From NCBI GenBank assembly GCA_003444595.1, contig DLUO01000120.1, forward strand, positions 1 to 13,064: a DNA stretch of 13,064 nt, read 5' to 3'. Position numbers and translations under genes: made by a program. Below the pieces are notes generated by a model. It was not told the origin of the DNA. It did not search any database and worked only from the letters and a program-made list of their open reading frames with translations. This DNA is from Bacillota bacterium. Lineage in GTDB: Bacteria; Bacillota; Dethiobacteria; DTU022; UBA8154. Shown piece by piece: positions 6,716-13,064 of this stretch; the first letter of the stretch is position 1; the number at the start of each line of letters is the position of its first letter.

Positions 6716-6748
6716 AAATAGAGTATAAATAGAGTATATATAGAGTAA
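6716..6748 (+). repeat. Three 11-bp tandem repeats in the UPF0182 leader
   Basis: The unit AAATAGAGTAT (6716-6726) is repeated exactly at 6727-6737 and with changes at 6738-6748 (ATATAGAGTAA). Further AGTATA cores lie upstream at 6671 and 6682, 11 bp apart, and near 6694. The array is downstream of the predicted transcription start, so it would be part of the mRNA leader as well as of the DNA. Confidence 0.75.
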
Positions 6749-6764
6749 AGGTTTTCTTTTTGAA

Positions 6765-6805
6765 GGGAGGCTGAACCTGATCGGAAAGAATCGGGTTTTA
6801 AGATG
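6765..6805 (+). promoter_or_regulatory. Shine-Dalgarno separated from its ATG by a hairpin
   Basis: GGGAGG (6765-6770) lies 32 nt before the only plausible start codon, ATG 6803. The intervening RNA folds into an 8-bp stem, AACCTGAT (6774-6781) with ATCGGGTT shifted by one (6790-6797), including one GU pair and an 8-nt loop. With the stem formed, only 3 + 5 unpaired nt remain between Shine-Dalgarno and ATG, the optimal distance. No in-frame ATG, GTG or TTG occurs between the Shine-Dalgarno and 6803. Confidence 0.55.
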
Positions 6806-9571
6806 AGCTTAAGAGCTACACTTATCGTTGTGATTATTATCGTCCTGGGATTGGTGCTTTGGGCCTCAGGTCTGTATACCGACCTGCTGTGGTTTGAAAA
6901 CCTGGGCTACGGCTTTGTTTTCTGGAATGTTTTTCTATCCCAGTGGACGGTGAGGCTGGCAGGTTGGCTGATCTTTTTTCTTTTCCTTTTCGTTAATCTC
7001 CTGTTTACGCGTCATGTTCTGGTAAATCTCCCCAACCTGGAGTTAAGAGAGAAAATTATCGGAACCTTCCTGGGAAGATATTTAACCCCCCGTAAAATTA
7101 CGCTCTTTCTCTTTGTAGCGAGCCTGTTTCTCTCCTTTCTCTTTTCTTCCTATACGGCAAACCTCTGGCTGGAAGCCCGTCAATTCATGCAGGGGATAGA
7201 ATTCGGGTTAATTGATCCCATCTTCCACCGCGATGCCTCCTTTTATGTGTTCCAGCTTCCTTTCCTGCGTTCTCTTTATGCTTTTTTACAGAGCATGGCC
7301 ATCTTTACCATCATTTTAACCGGAATAGTGTACTTTGTCGCTAATCCCCCGGTTCAGGTCGGCCGGAGGCTCGTTTTCCTGCCTTACCATGGACAGAGCC
7401 ATCTTTCCCTGTTGCTGGCTTTTTCCTTCGCATTAAAAGCCTGGGATTATCGTTTAAAGATGTTCGAGCTGTTGCTCTCGCCGGGAGGGTCATTCTTTGG
7501 CCCGGGGTATACGGACTTAAAAGCCAACCTGCCGGCGCTGTGGATTCTTTTGTTTATTGCACTGCTCATAGTCGGACTGCTGGTTTTTAACATATTCCGC
7601 CGCCAGACCCGTCTGATCTTTATCGGTATCGGAACGCTGATTGCCGCTTCAATTATCGTAGGGAGCATCTTCCCTTCACTGGTCCAGCAATTCAGGGTGG
7701 ACCCCAACGAGCTTGCTTTTGAACGCCCTTTTCTGGAGAACAACATTAATTTTACCCTAAAAGCCTATAACCTGGATAAGATCACAACGCAGAATTATGC
7801 CGGCCTTTCCCCGCTGGAGGTTGAAGACCTGGATGCTGCGGCCGGAACAATTGAGAATGTGCGTCTCTGGGATTACCGTCCTCTGCTGCAGACATATAAC
7901 CAGCTTCAAGGTATACGGCAGTATTACGAGTTTGTTGATGTCGATACCGACCGTTATTACCTGGATGGGAAATACAGGCAGGTAATGCTCGCCGCCCGGG
8001 AGCTCAACCAGAGCCGCCTGGCCGAACAGGCCCGGACCTGGATCAATCTGCGCCTGCAGTACACGCACAGCTATGGATTGACCATGAGTCCGGTGAACAC
8101 CGTTACGGAGCAGGGCCTCCCCGAGTTTGTCATAGGTGATATACCGCCTTTTGCTTCAGGCGGACTTGAAGTGGAAAAGCCGGAAATTTACTACGGGGAA
8201 ATTAGCGGCGACTATGTAATTGTCAATACCAGGACGCCGGAGTTTAACTATCCCCAGGGCGACGAAAATATTTACACGCATTATGAGGGAACAGGCGGTG
8301 TCCCCCTGAAGGGTATCGGGAGGAAACTTCTTTACGCCCTCAAGTTTTCTGATTACCGCATTCTTCTCTCCGGGGAGATAACAGGCGAAAGCAGGATTAT
8401 GTTTAACCGCAGCATCAGGGAAAGGGTTGCCAAAATAGCGCCGTTTTTGCGCTACGATGACGATCCTTACCTGGTGCTCTCCGCAGGCCGGCTTTACTGG
8501 GTTTTGGACGCTTATACCGTCAGTAGGAGCTTTCCCTATGCCGAGCCCTTTGGCGGTATCAATTACATGCGCAACTCTGTCAAAGTCGTTGTTGATGCCT
8601 ACAATGGCTCCGTTGTTTTTTATATGGCCGATCCTGTTGATCCCGTTATATTAACATATGCCAAAATATTCCCGGGACTTTTCCAGGCTCTGGAGGAGAT
8701 GCCTACCGAGTTGTTTTCCCATATGCGTTATCCCGAGACCTTTTTGTCGCTGCAGGCCCGTGTTTATGCTACTTATCATATGACAGATCCTGTGGTCTTT
8801 TACACCAGGGAAGACCTCTGGCGGATCCCCAACGAAAAGTACGCCGGTTCCTTTCAGCCCGTAGAGCCTTATTACACCATTTTACAGCTTCCCGGTGAAG
8901 AGGAGCCCGAGTTCGTACTGATCATACCTTTTACACCGGCCCAGCGGGACAACATGATCGCCTGGATGGCGGGGCGGTGCGACGGGAAAAATTACGGCGA
9001 GCTGCTGGTTTACCTTTTCCCCAAAGACAAGGTTGTTTATGGGCCTATGCAAATCGAAACGCGCATTGACCAGGATACCCTTATATCCCAGCAGCTTAGC
9101 CTCTGGGATCAAAGAGGCTCCCGGGTTATCCGCGGTAATTTGCTGGTGCTGCCTGTTAATGAGTCGGTTTTATATGTGGAGCCTGTCTTTCTCCAGGCAG
9201 AACAAAGCGAGCTGCCTGAGCTGGTGCGTGTCATTGTCGCCTTCCAGGATGTGGTGGTCATGGAGCCCACTCTGGAGCAGGCCCTGCTCTCCGCCTTTGG
9301 GGCGAGGGGAGCGCCTGCTTCGGAAGCGGAAGAGCCTGACCGGCCGATTGAGCCGGAACCCCGTGAGACAGCGGAGCCGGAGCCAGGATTGGAGCCGCCG
9401 GCGACCGTTCCCGAGCTGGCGCGGCGCGCCCAGGAAGTTTTTCAGCAGGCCCAGGCGAGCCTTAAGAATGGTGATTGGGCCGGTTACGGGCAGCGGCTGC
9501 AGGAGTTGGAGCAGATCCTGGAAGAGTTGGCCAGGTTAAGCGGTGCTGCCACGGAGGAAACAGAGCCCTGA
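6803..9571 (+). CDS. UPF0182-family membrane protein
   Basis: A 922-aa protein of the UPF0182 (COG1615) family, whose biochemical function is not established. Seven membrane helices lie in the first third (about residues 5-22, 52-69, 99-116, 163-180, 200-214, 244-263 and 271-290). The family-like DLLWFENLGYGFVFW follows helix 1. A large soluble domain (about 295-835) begins FRVDPNELAFERPFLENNI and contains TLIVGDI-type and YVxVDAYxG-type stretches (here VVVDAYNGSVVFYMADPVDP). A proline/glutamate-rich linker (about 840-870) and a C-terminal helical segment (AQEVFQQAQASLKNGDWAGY) complete the family layout. The soluble domain probably faces outside (inference from helix count). Length is normal and there are no breaks. 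It has its own promoter, a structured translation start and a strong terminator, so it forms a single-gene unit. Confidence 0.93.
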   Translation: MSLRATLIVVIIIVLGLVLWASGLYTDLLWFENLGYGFVFWNVFLSQWTVRLAGWLIFFLFLFVNLLFTRHVLVNLPNLELREKIIGTFLGRYLTPRKITLFLFVASLFLSFLFSSYTANLWLEARQFMQGIEFGLIDPIFHRDASFYVFQLPFLRSLYAFLQSMAIFTIILTGIVYFVANPPVQVGRRLVFLPYHGQSHLSLLLAFSFALKAWDYRLKMFELLLSPGGSFFGPGYTDLKANLPALWILLFIALLIVGLLVFNIFRRQTRLIFIGIGTLIAASIIVGSIFPSLVQQFRVDPNELAFERPFLENNINFTLKAYNLDKITTQNYAGLSPLEVEDLDAAAGTIENVRLWDYRPLLQTYNQLQGIRQYYEFVDVDTDRYYLDGKYRQVMLAARELNQSRLAEQARTWINLRLQYTHSYGLTMSPVNTVTEQGLPEFVIGDIPPFASGGLEVEKPEIYYGEISGDYVIVNTRTPEFNYPQGDENIYTHYEGTGGVPLKGIGRKLLYALKFSDYRILLSGEITGESRIMFNRSIRERVAKIAPFLRYDDDPYLVLSAGRLYWVLDAYTVSRSFPYAEPFGGINYMRNSVKVVVDAYNGSVVFYMADPVDPVILTYAKIFPGLFQALEEMPTELFSHMRYPETFLSLQARVYATYHMTDPVVFYTREDLWRIPNEKYAGSFQPVEPYYTILQLPGEEEPEFVLIIPFTPAQRDNMIAWMAGRCDGKNYGELLVYLFPKDKVVYGPMQIETRIDQDTLISQQLSLWDQRGSRVIRGNLLVLPVNESVLYVEPVFLQAEQSELPELVRVIVAFQDVVVMEPTLEQALLSAFGARGAPASEAEEPDRPIEPEPRETAEPEPGLEPPATVPELARRAQEVFQQAQASLKNGDWAGYGQRLQELEQILEELARLSGAATEETEP

Positions 9572-9639
9572 TGCTTGCTATTGTAGAGGCGGCTAAGGTT
9601 ACCATGACGTTCAAAGAGAGATAAACTGCCTAAAATAAT

Positions 9640-9687
9640 AATACTTGTCTTTCCCCAAATGTTAAGGTGAGGACAGGTATTTTTATT
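9640..9687 (+). terminator. Intrinsic terminator after the UPF0182 gene
   Basis: AATACTTGTCT (9640-9650) pairs with GGACAGGTATT (9671-9681) over 11 bp including two GU pairs. The loop can extend the stem further (TTCCCC against AAGGTGA, imperfect). The stem is followed at once by TTTTATTG. The A-rich left flank would give a U-tract on the other strand too, so it may work in both directions. Confidence 0.8.
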
Positions 9688-9853
9688 GTAAAAGGAAGGT
9701 GCACCGGCAGAAAATTATTGCCTTTCCGGGAAAATAAGCAAATGAAGTTTTTCCAGGAATGATTTTATTTCTGAAACATATTACTACCATAGAACGTCTA
9801 AAGAGATTAAAAGGGGTGACTCCTTAAAATATTGACCTGGGAAGGGAAGATAA

Positions 9854-12835
9854 ATGATGAAAAAAGTAAGTCTGCTGCTTGTACTTCTCCTGCTGTCTAA
9901 TTTGGGGTTGGGGGCGATTATGGGACTGGCCGCCAGTACTCCTGCAGCACCCTCAAACTTACAAGCAGAAGCCGTATCGGGTACGGAAATTAAATTAACA
10001 TGGACCGATGAATCTGATAATGAAACGGGGTTTATAGTGGAAAGAGGCGAGTCGGAAGGCGGCCCTTACTCCGAACTTCCTACTGTTGGTGCAAACGTGA
10101 CGGAGTTAGACGATACAGGGCTTAATCCAGATACTACTTACTATTACAGGGTAAGGGCTTACCAGGCCGGTACGCCGAATATATATTCAGAATACTCCGC
10201 TGTAGCCAGCGCCACTACTTTTCCGTTCCCTCCCTCTCCCCCAGAGAATCTGGTGGCAGCTGCTGTAACCAATGCACAAATTAACCTGTCATGGACGGAT
10301 AAGTCCAATAATGAAAAAGGTTTTAAAATTGAGCGGAAGACCTCCACGACCGATTTTCAAGAAATTGCTGCTGTCGGGGGGGATATAACGGCGTATGCTG
10401 ATACGGGGCTTGAGTCCGGCATTACCTACACTTATAGAATAAGAGCTTATAATGATGGAGGACATTCGGCTTACTCCAACGAGGCCAAGGCCACGACGGG
10501 AGGTAAACCTTCGGCACCCACAAATCTTAAAGCTGTGGCAGCTTCCAGCTCGCAGATTAATTTAACATGGGTTGATACCTCTGATAACGAAAAGGGGTTC
10601 AAGATTGAGCGAAAAGCGGCGGGGGGTAGTTGGAAGGAGATCGCTGCCGATATCGGGAAAAATGTTGTTGCCTATTCTGATAAGGGGCTTTCCGCCGGCA
10701 CTTACACTTACAGGATTAAGGCGTATAACGACGCCGGGGATTCAGATTACAGTGCGGAGGCCAGTGCGGAAATCGGCGTTGCTCCTGCCGCACCCTCCAA
10801 CCTGTCGGCGGAGGTTGTGACCAGCTCCCGCATTGATTTAAGCTGGAAGGATAACTCCGACAATGAAAAGGGGTTTAAGATTGAGCGCAAAGCAGGGAAG
10901 GAGGACTATAAAGAAATTGCCGACGTCGGCCCCAATACGCAGACCTATTCCGATACCAAGGGGATTTCTGCCGGGATCAGCTATACTTACAGGGTGAGAG
11001 CATACAACAATATGGGATATTCATCTTACTGCTCGCCGGTCAGCGTGGTAACCGGTGCTGCTCCCACAAAGCCGTCCAGCCTGACAGCCAAGGTTGTTTC
11101 CAAGTCAATAATTGAGCTGACCTGGACGGACAATGCGGACAACGAAGAGGGCTTTAAAATTGAGCGGAAGATCAAAGGAGGCAGCTACAGCCAGATTGGT
11201 ACGGTTGGCAGGAATGTCACAAAATACACCAGTTCGGGGCTTTCTGCGAATAAAACTTATTATTACCGGGTCAGGGCCTATAATGCAAGCGGGAACTCTT
11301 CTTTCTCCAATGAGGTGAGCGTCACAACGTCAGCCCCTTCCGCACCCTCAAACCTCACGGCAGAAAGACGGTCCAATACGGTTGTTGATTTAGAGTGGAA
11401 TGATAACTCTGACAATGAAACCGGATTTAAAATTGAAAGGAAAAAGGAAGGCGGAAAGTATTCGCAAATTGATACGGTGGGCAGAGATGTCACCACCTAT
11501 ACAGATTCCGGGCTCTCGTCCAACACGACCTACTTCTACCGGGTCAGAGCCTATAACTCTATCGGGGATTCGTCTTACTGCACAGAGGTCAGCGTGGCAA
11601 CCACGTCCTTGGGTTCTCCGTCGAATCTGGTAGCTGAGACCGCTTCCAACTCAAGGATAAACTTGTCCTGGAAAGACAATGCCACTAACGAAACCGGATT
11701 CAAGATTGAACGTAGGACTGCCGGCGGCAGTTACAAGCAGATTGATACAGTTGGGAGAAACGTTACTTCCTATTCCGATACGGGGCTGTCAGATAATACC
11801 ACCTATTATTACCGTGTCCGGGCCTACAATTCTGCAGGGAACTCCGCTTATTCAAATGAAGCGTCAGCTACCACAGGTACCGTTCCCTCAGCGCCCTCGA
11901 ACCTTACCGTTACAGTCGAGACCGCTTCGAAGGTCAGGCTCAACTGGAAAGACAACGCCAGTAACGAGACGGGGTTTAAGATTGAACGGCGGACTGCCGG
12001 CGGCAGCTACAAGCAGATTGATACGGTTGGGAGAAACGTTACTTCCTATTCCGATACAGGGCTATCAGCGACTACCACTTACTATTACCGGGTCAGGGCT
12101 TACAATTCCGTGGGCAATTCATCTTATTCCAACGAGGCTGTTATCGCCAGGGGCGCCCTTTCCGCTCCCACGAGGTTAAAGGCCAGGGCTGTTTCCGAGA
12201 ATAAAATTACGTTAACCTGGACCGATAACAACGATAATGAGACCGGGTTCAAGATTGAACGGCGGACTGCCGGCGGCAGCTATAAACAAATTGCCACCGT
12301 CGGAGCCAATATAACGGAATACTCAGATACAGGCCTTTCACCCGGGACCACTTACTATTACCGGGTACGCGCCTACAACTTTACCGGTAATTCAGCCTAT
12401 TCCAGCGCAGCAGATGCTACGACAACCGCCGAGGCCGAAAAAGTGATTATCTTCAATATCGGCAGGGCATCCTACTATGTCAACAACCAGCGCCTGGAGA
12501 TGGATGTTGCACCGATGATCATCGAGGGGAGAACTGTTCTGCCGATCAGGTATCTGGCCGAAATCATTGGGGCCGAAGTGGGATGGAATCAATACGAAAA
12601 AAAGGCTACGATTACATTTAAAGGAAAGGATATTGAACTCTGGATTGGGAAATCTACTGCCAGGGTGGACGGTGAACCAAAGCTCATCGATCCGCAGAAC
12701 ATTAAGGTAGTTCCGGTGGTCATTCCTCCGGGGAGAACAATGCTGCCGCTAAGGTTTATCAGTGAAAATTTGGGCTGCAAAGTCGACTGGAACGCCAATT
12801 CCCGGGAGGTAAAAATCACTTATCCTGCCCCGTAA
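9854..12835 (+). CDS. Secreted nine-FN3 protein with C-terminal copper-amine-oxidase-N-like (stalk) domain
   Basis: A 993-aa exported protein. Residues 1-28 form a signal peptide (MMKK, a leucine-rich core, cleavage near LAAS). Nine fibronectin type III domains of about 91-92 residues follow (about 29-858). Each starts APSNL-like, has a W(T/K)D(N)xxxNExGFKIER core and ends YYYRVRAYN..G.SxYSN. The last 129 residues (865-993) are a copper-amine-oxidase N-terminal-like domain with its usual two half-repeats, GRTVLPIRYLAEIIGAEVGW and GRTMLPLRFISENLGCKVDW. This domain is common on surface proteins of Clostridia and is thought to aid cell-wall attachment or binding. No LPxTG, S-layer-homology or enzyme domain is present, so an adhesin or structural surface role is likely but inferred. 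ATG 9854 follows GGGAAGGGAAG; a second ATG is the next codon. The next gene starts 18 bp downstream. Confidence 0.92.
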   Translation: MMKKVSLLLVLLLLSNLGLGAIMGLAASTPAAPSNLQAEAVSGTEIKLTWTDESDNETGFIVERGESEGGPYSELPTVGANVTELDDTGLNPDTTYYYRVRAYQAGTPNIYSEYSAVASATTFPFPPSPPENLVAAAVTNAQINLSWTDKSNNEKGFKIERKTSTTDFQEIAAVGGDITAYADTGLESGITYTYRIRAYNDGGHSAYSNEAKATTGGKPSAPTNLKAVAASSSQINLTWVDTSDNEKGFKIERKAAGGSWKEIAADIGKNVVAYSDKGLSAGTYTYRIKAYNDAGDSDYSAEASAEIGVAPAAPSNLSAEVVTSSRIDLSWKDNSDNEKGFKIERKAGKEDYKEIADVGPNTQTYSDTKGISAGISYTYRVRAYNNMGYSSYCSPVSVVTGAAPTKPSSLTAKVVSKSIIELTWTDNADNEEGFKIERKIKGGSYSQIGTVGRNVTKYTSSGLSANKTYYYRVRAYNASGNSSFSNEVSVTTSAPSAPSNLTAERRSNTVVDLEWNDNSDNETGFKIERKKEGGKYSQIDTVGRDVTTYTDSGLSSNTTYFYRVRAYNSIGDSSYCTEVSVATTSLGSPSNLVAETASNSRINLSWKDNATNETGFKIERRTAGGSYKQIDTVGRNVTSYSDTGLSDNTTYYYRVRAYNSAGNSAYSNEASATTGTVPSAPSNLTVTVETASKVRLNWKDNASNETGFKIERRTAGGSYKQIDTVGRNVTSYSDTGLSATTTYYYRVRAYNSVGNSSYSNEAVIARGALSAPTRLKARAVSENKITLTWTDNNDNETGFKIERRTAGGSYKQIATVGANITEYSDTGLSPGTTYYYRVRAYNFTGNSAYSSAADATTTAEAEKVIIFNIGRASYYVNNQRLEMDVAPMIIEGRTVLPIRYLAEIIGAEVGWNQYEKKATITFKGKDIELWIGKSTARVDGEPKLIDPQNIKVVPVVIPPGRTMLPLRFISENLGCKVDWNANSREVKITYPAP
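9938..12428 (+). repeat. Array of nine FN3-coding repeats
   Basis: Nine in-frame units of roughly 273-276 bp encode the FN3 domains. Units 7 and 8 are the closest: a 96-bp stretch (11696-11791 against 11972-12067) differs at only 8 positions, all silent, and encodes 32 identical residues starting GFKIERRTAGG. Unit 9 shares an uninterrupted 32-bp identity with unit 8 in the same region and then diverges. The earlier units are more diverged, pointing to expansion or gene conversion at the 3' end of the array. Confidence 0.85.
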
Positions 12836-12853
12836 CTGAGGGGGAATTCGCAC

Positions 12854-13064
12854 TTGTGGACTTCAAAGGTATGGTTTGTCCTCGGCACGGCTGCCTTGCT
12901 CCTTCTGGCAGCCGTGCTGGCGGGCACGCTTTTAAAGTCATCCTCCGGCAGCGAAGCGCTGCAGTACTTTGAGCAAAACTTTTTAACGCGCGCCGCGGCA
13001 TACCAGCGTTCAGCAATACTTGTTTCTGTCGCCAGGCAGTTCATTTTCTGGGGGGCCTTATCCG
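12854..13064 (+). CDS. N-terminal part of a membrane protein, probably M48 (Ste24-like) metallopeptidase, cut by window edge
   Basis: An open frame of 70 codons runs off the right end. It starts at TTG 12854-12856, with GAGGGGG (12838-12844) nine nt upstream, 18 bp after the stop of the FN3 gene. It begins MWTSKVWFVLGTAALLLLAA, a signal-anchor-like helix (about residues 6-26). An extracellular-type stretch follows: SEALQYFEQNFLTRAAAYQR, then a second hydrophobic segment SAILVSVARQFIFWGAL. An F-x-x-x-FLxRAxAYxR element followed by a membrane helix with RQ...WG is what I recall at the N-terminus of membrane-bound M48 (CAAX-protease-like) peptidases in Firmicutes. The HExxH motif would lie beyond the window, so the family is tentative. 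Proximity suggests co-transcription with the FN3 protein. Confidence 0.6.
   Translation, partial: MWTSKVWFVLGTAALLLLAAVLAGTLLKSSSGSEALQYFEQNFLTRAAAYQRSAILVSVARQFIFWGALS
12885..12917. repeat. Perfect 11-bp inverted repeat inside the M48-like gene
   Basis: GCACGGCTGCC (12885-12895) and GGCAGCCGTGC (12907-12917) are perfect inverted copies separated by 11 nt. They lie within codons for the first membrane helix, about 30 nt after the start codon. The RNA stem would be very stable and GC-rich. Confidence 0.85.

Noticed and set aside
9033..9539. 168-codon plus-strand frame within the UPF0182 gene
   Set aside because: Off-frame reading of the 3' end, Arg/Ser/Trp-rich and low in complexity, as expected from shifted codons.
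9811..9825. AAGGGG-tga-CTCCTT inverted repeat upstream of the FN3 gene as an operator or riboswitch
   Set aside because: Only 6 bp with a GU pair, and no accompanying promoter or known motif; probably chance.
11679..12179. 166-codon off-frame reading of FN3 units 7-9
   Set aside because: The internal repetition simply mirrors the FN3 repeats in a shifted frame; proline- and threonine-rich shadow.
9938..12428. Repeat array as a CRISPR or satellite
   Set aside because: The period of about 275 bp is in frame and encodes FN3 domains; there are no short palindromic repeats or unique spacers.
12816..13044. Minus-strand open frames at the right end
   Set aside because: They overlap the plus-strand membrane protein, which has a Shine-Dalgarno, signal-anchor and consistent hydrophobic pattern; the antisense frames have none.

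Overview
The window reads as a chromosomal segment of a Gram-positive bacterium, most likely a Clostridia-class Firmicute of moderate G+C (Peptococcaceae- or Syntrophomonadaceae-like). This rests on gene types rather than a database match: a bacterial LeuRS, an SLBB plus helix-hairpin-helix ComEA competence receptor, a UPF0182 membrane protein, a BlaR1-type M56 remnant, and a secreted FN3-array protein ending in a copper-amine-oxidase-N-like domain. Purine-rich Shine-Dalgarno sites and frequent TTG/GTG starts fit the same picture.

Left part (1-2082) is accessory and partly decayed. A two-gene minus-strand operon encodes a 68-aa XRE repressor-like regulator and a four-helix membrane protein. 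It is driven by a near-perfect sigma-A promoter flanked by two copies of a palindromic operator candidate. To its right, on the plus strand, lie two gene fossils: a C-terminal scrap of a BlaR1/M56 sensor peptidase and an internal piece of a HEAT/ARM-like protein. The leader of leuS follows and shows no T-box.

Middle part (2083-6627) holds conserved genes: leuS (plus), a metallo-beta-lactamase-fold hydrolase (minus, convergent with leuS), and comEA (plus, divergent from the hydrolase). comEC does not follow comEA here.

Right part (6628-13064) is devoted to the cell envelope. A UPF0182 seven-helix protein has its own sigma-A promoter and an 11-bp-phased AGTATA repeat leader. A hairpin between its Shine-Dalgarno and its ATG appears to restore optimal spacing. 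A strong intrinsic terminator follows. Next comes a 993-aa secreted protein with nine FN3 repeats and a C-terminal stalk-like domain. Eighteen bases further on, a gene running off the right edge starts; it looks like a membrane M48 (Ste24-like) metallopeptidase, and the two probably form one operon.

I found no tRNA, rRNA, CRISPR array, insertion sequence or phage genes. There is no clear undescribed multi-gene system. The best leads are the hairpin-spaced translation start of the UPF0182 gene, the operator-bracketed promoter, and the FN3-stalk plus peptidase pair.
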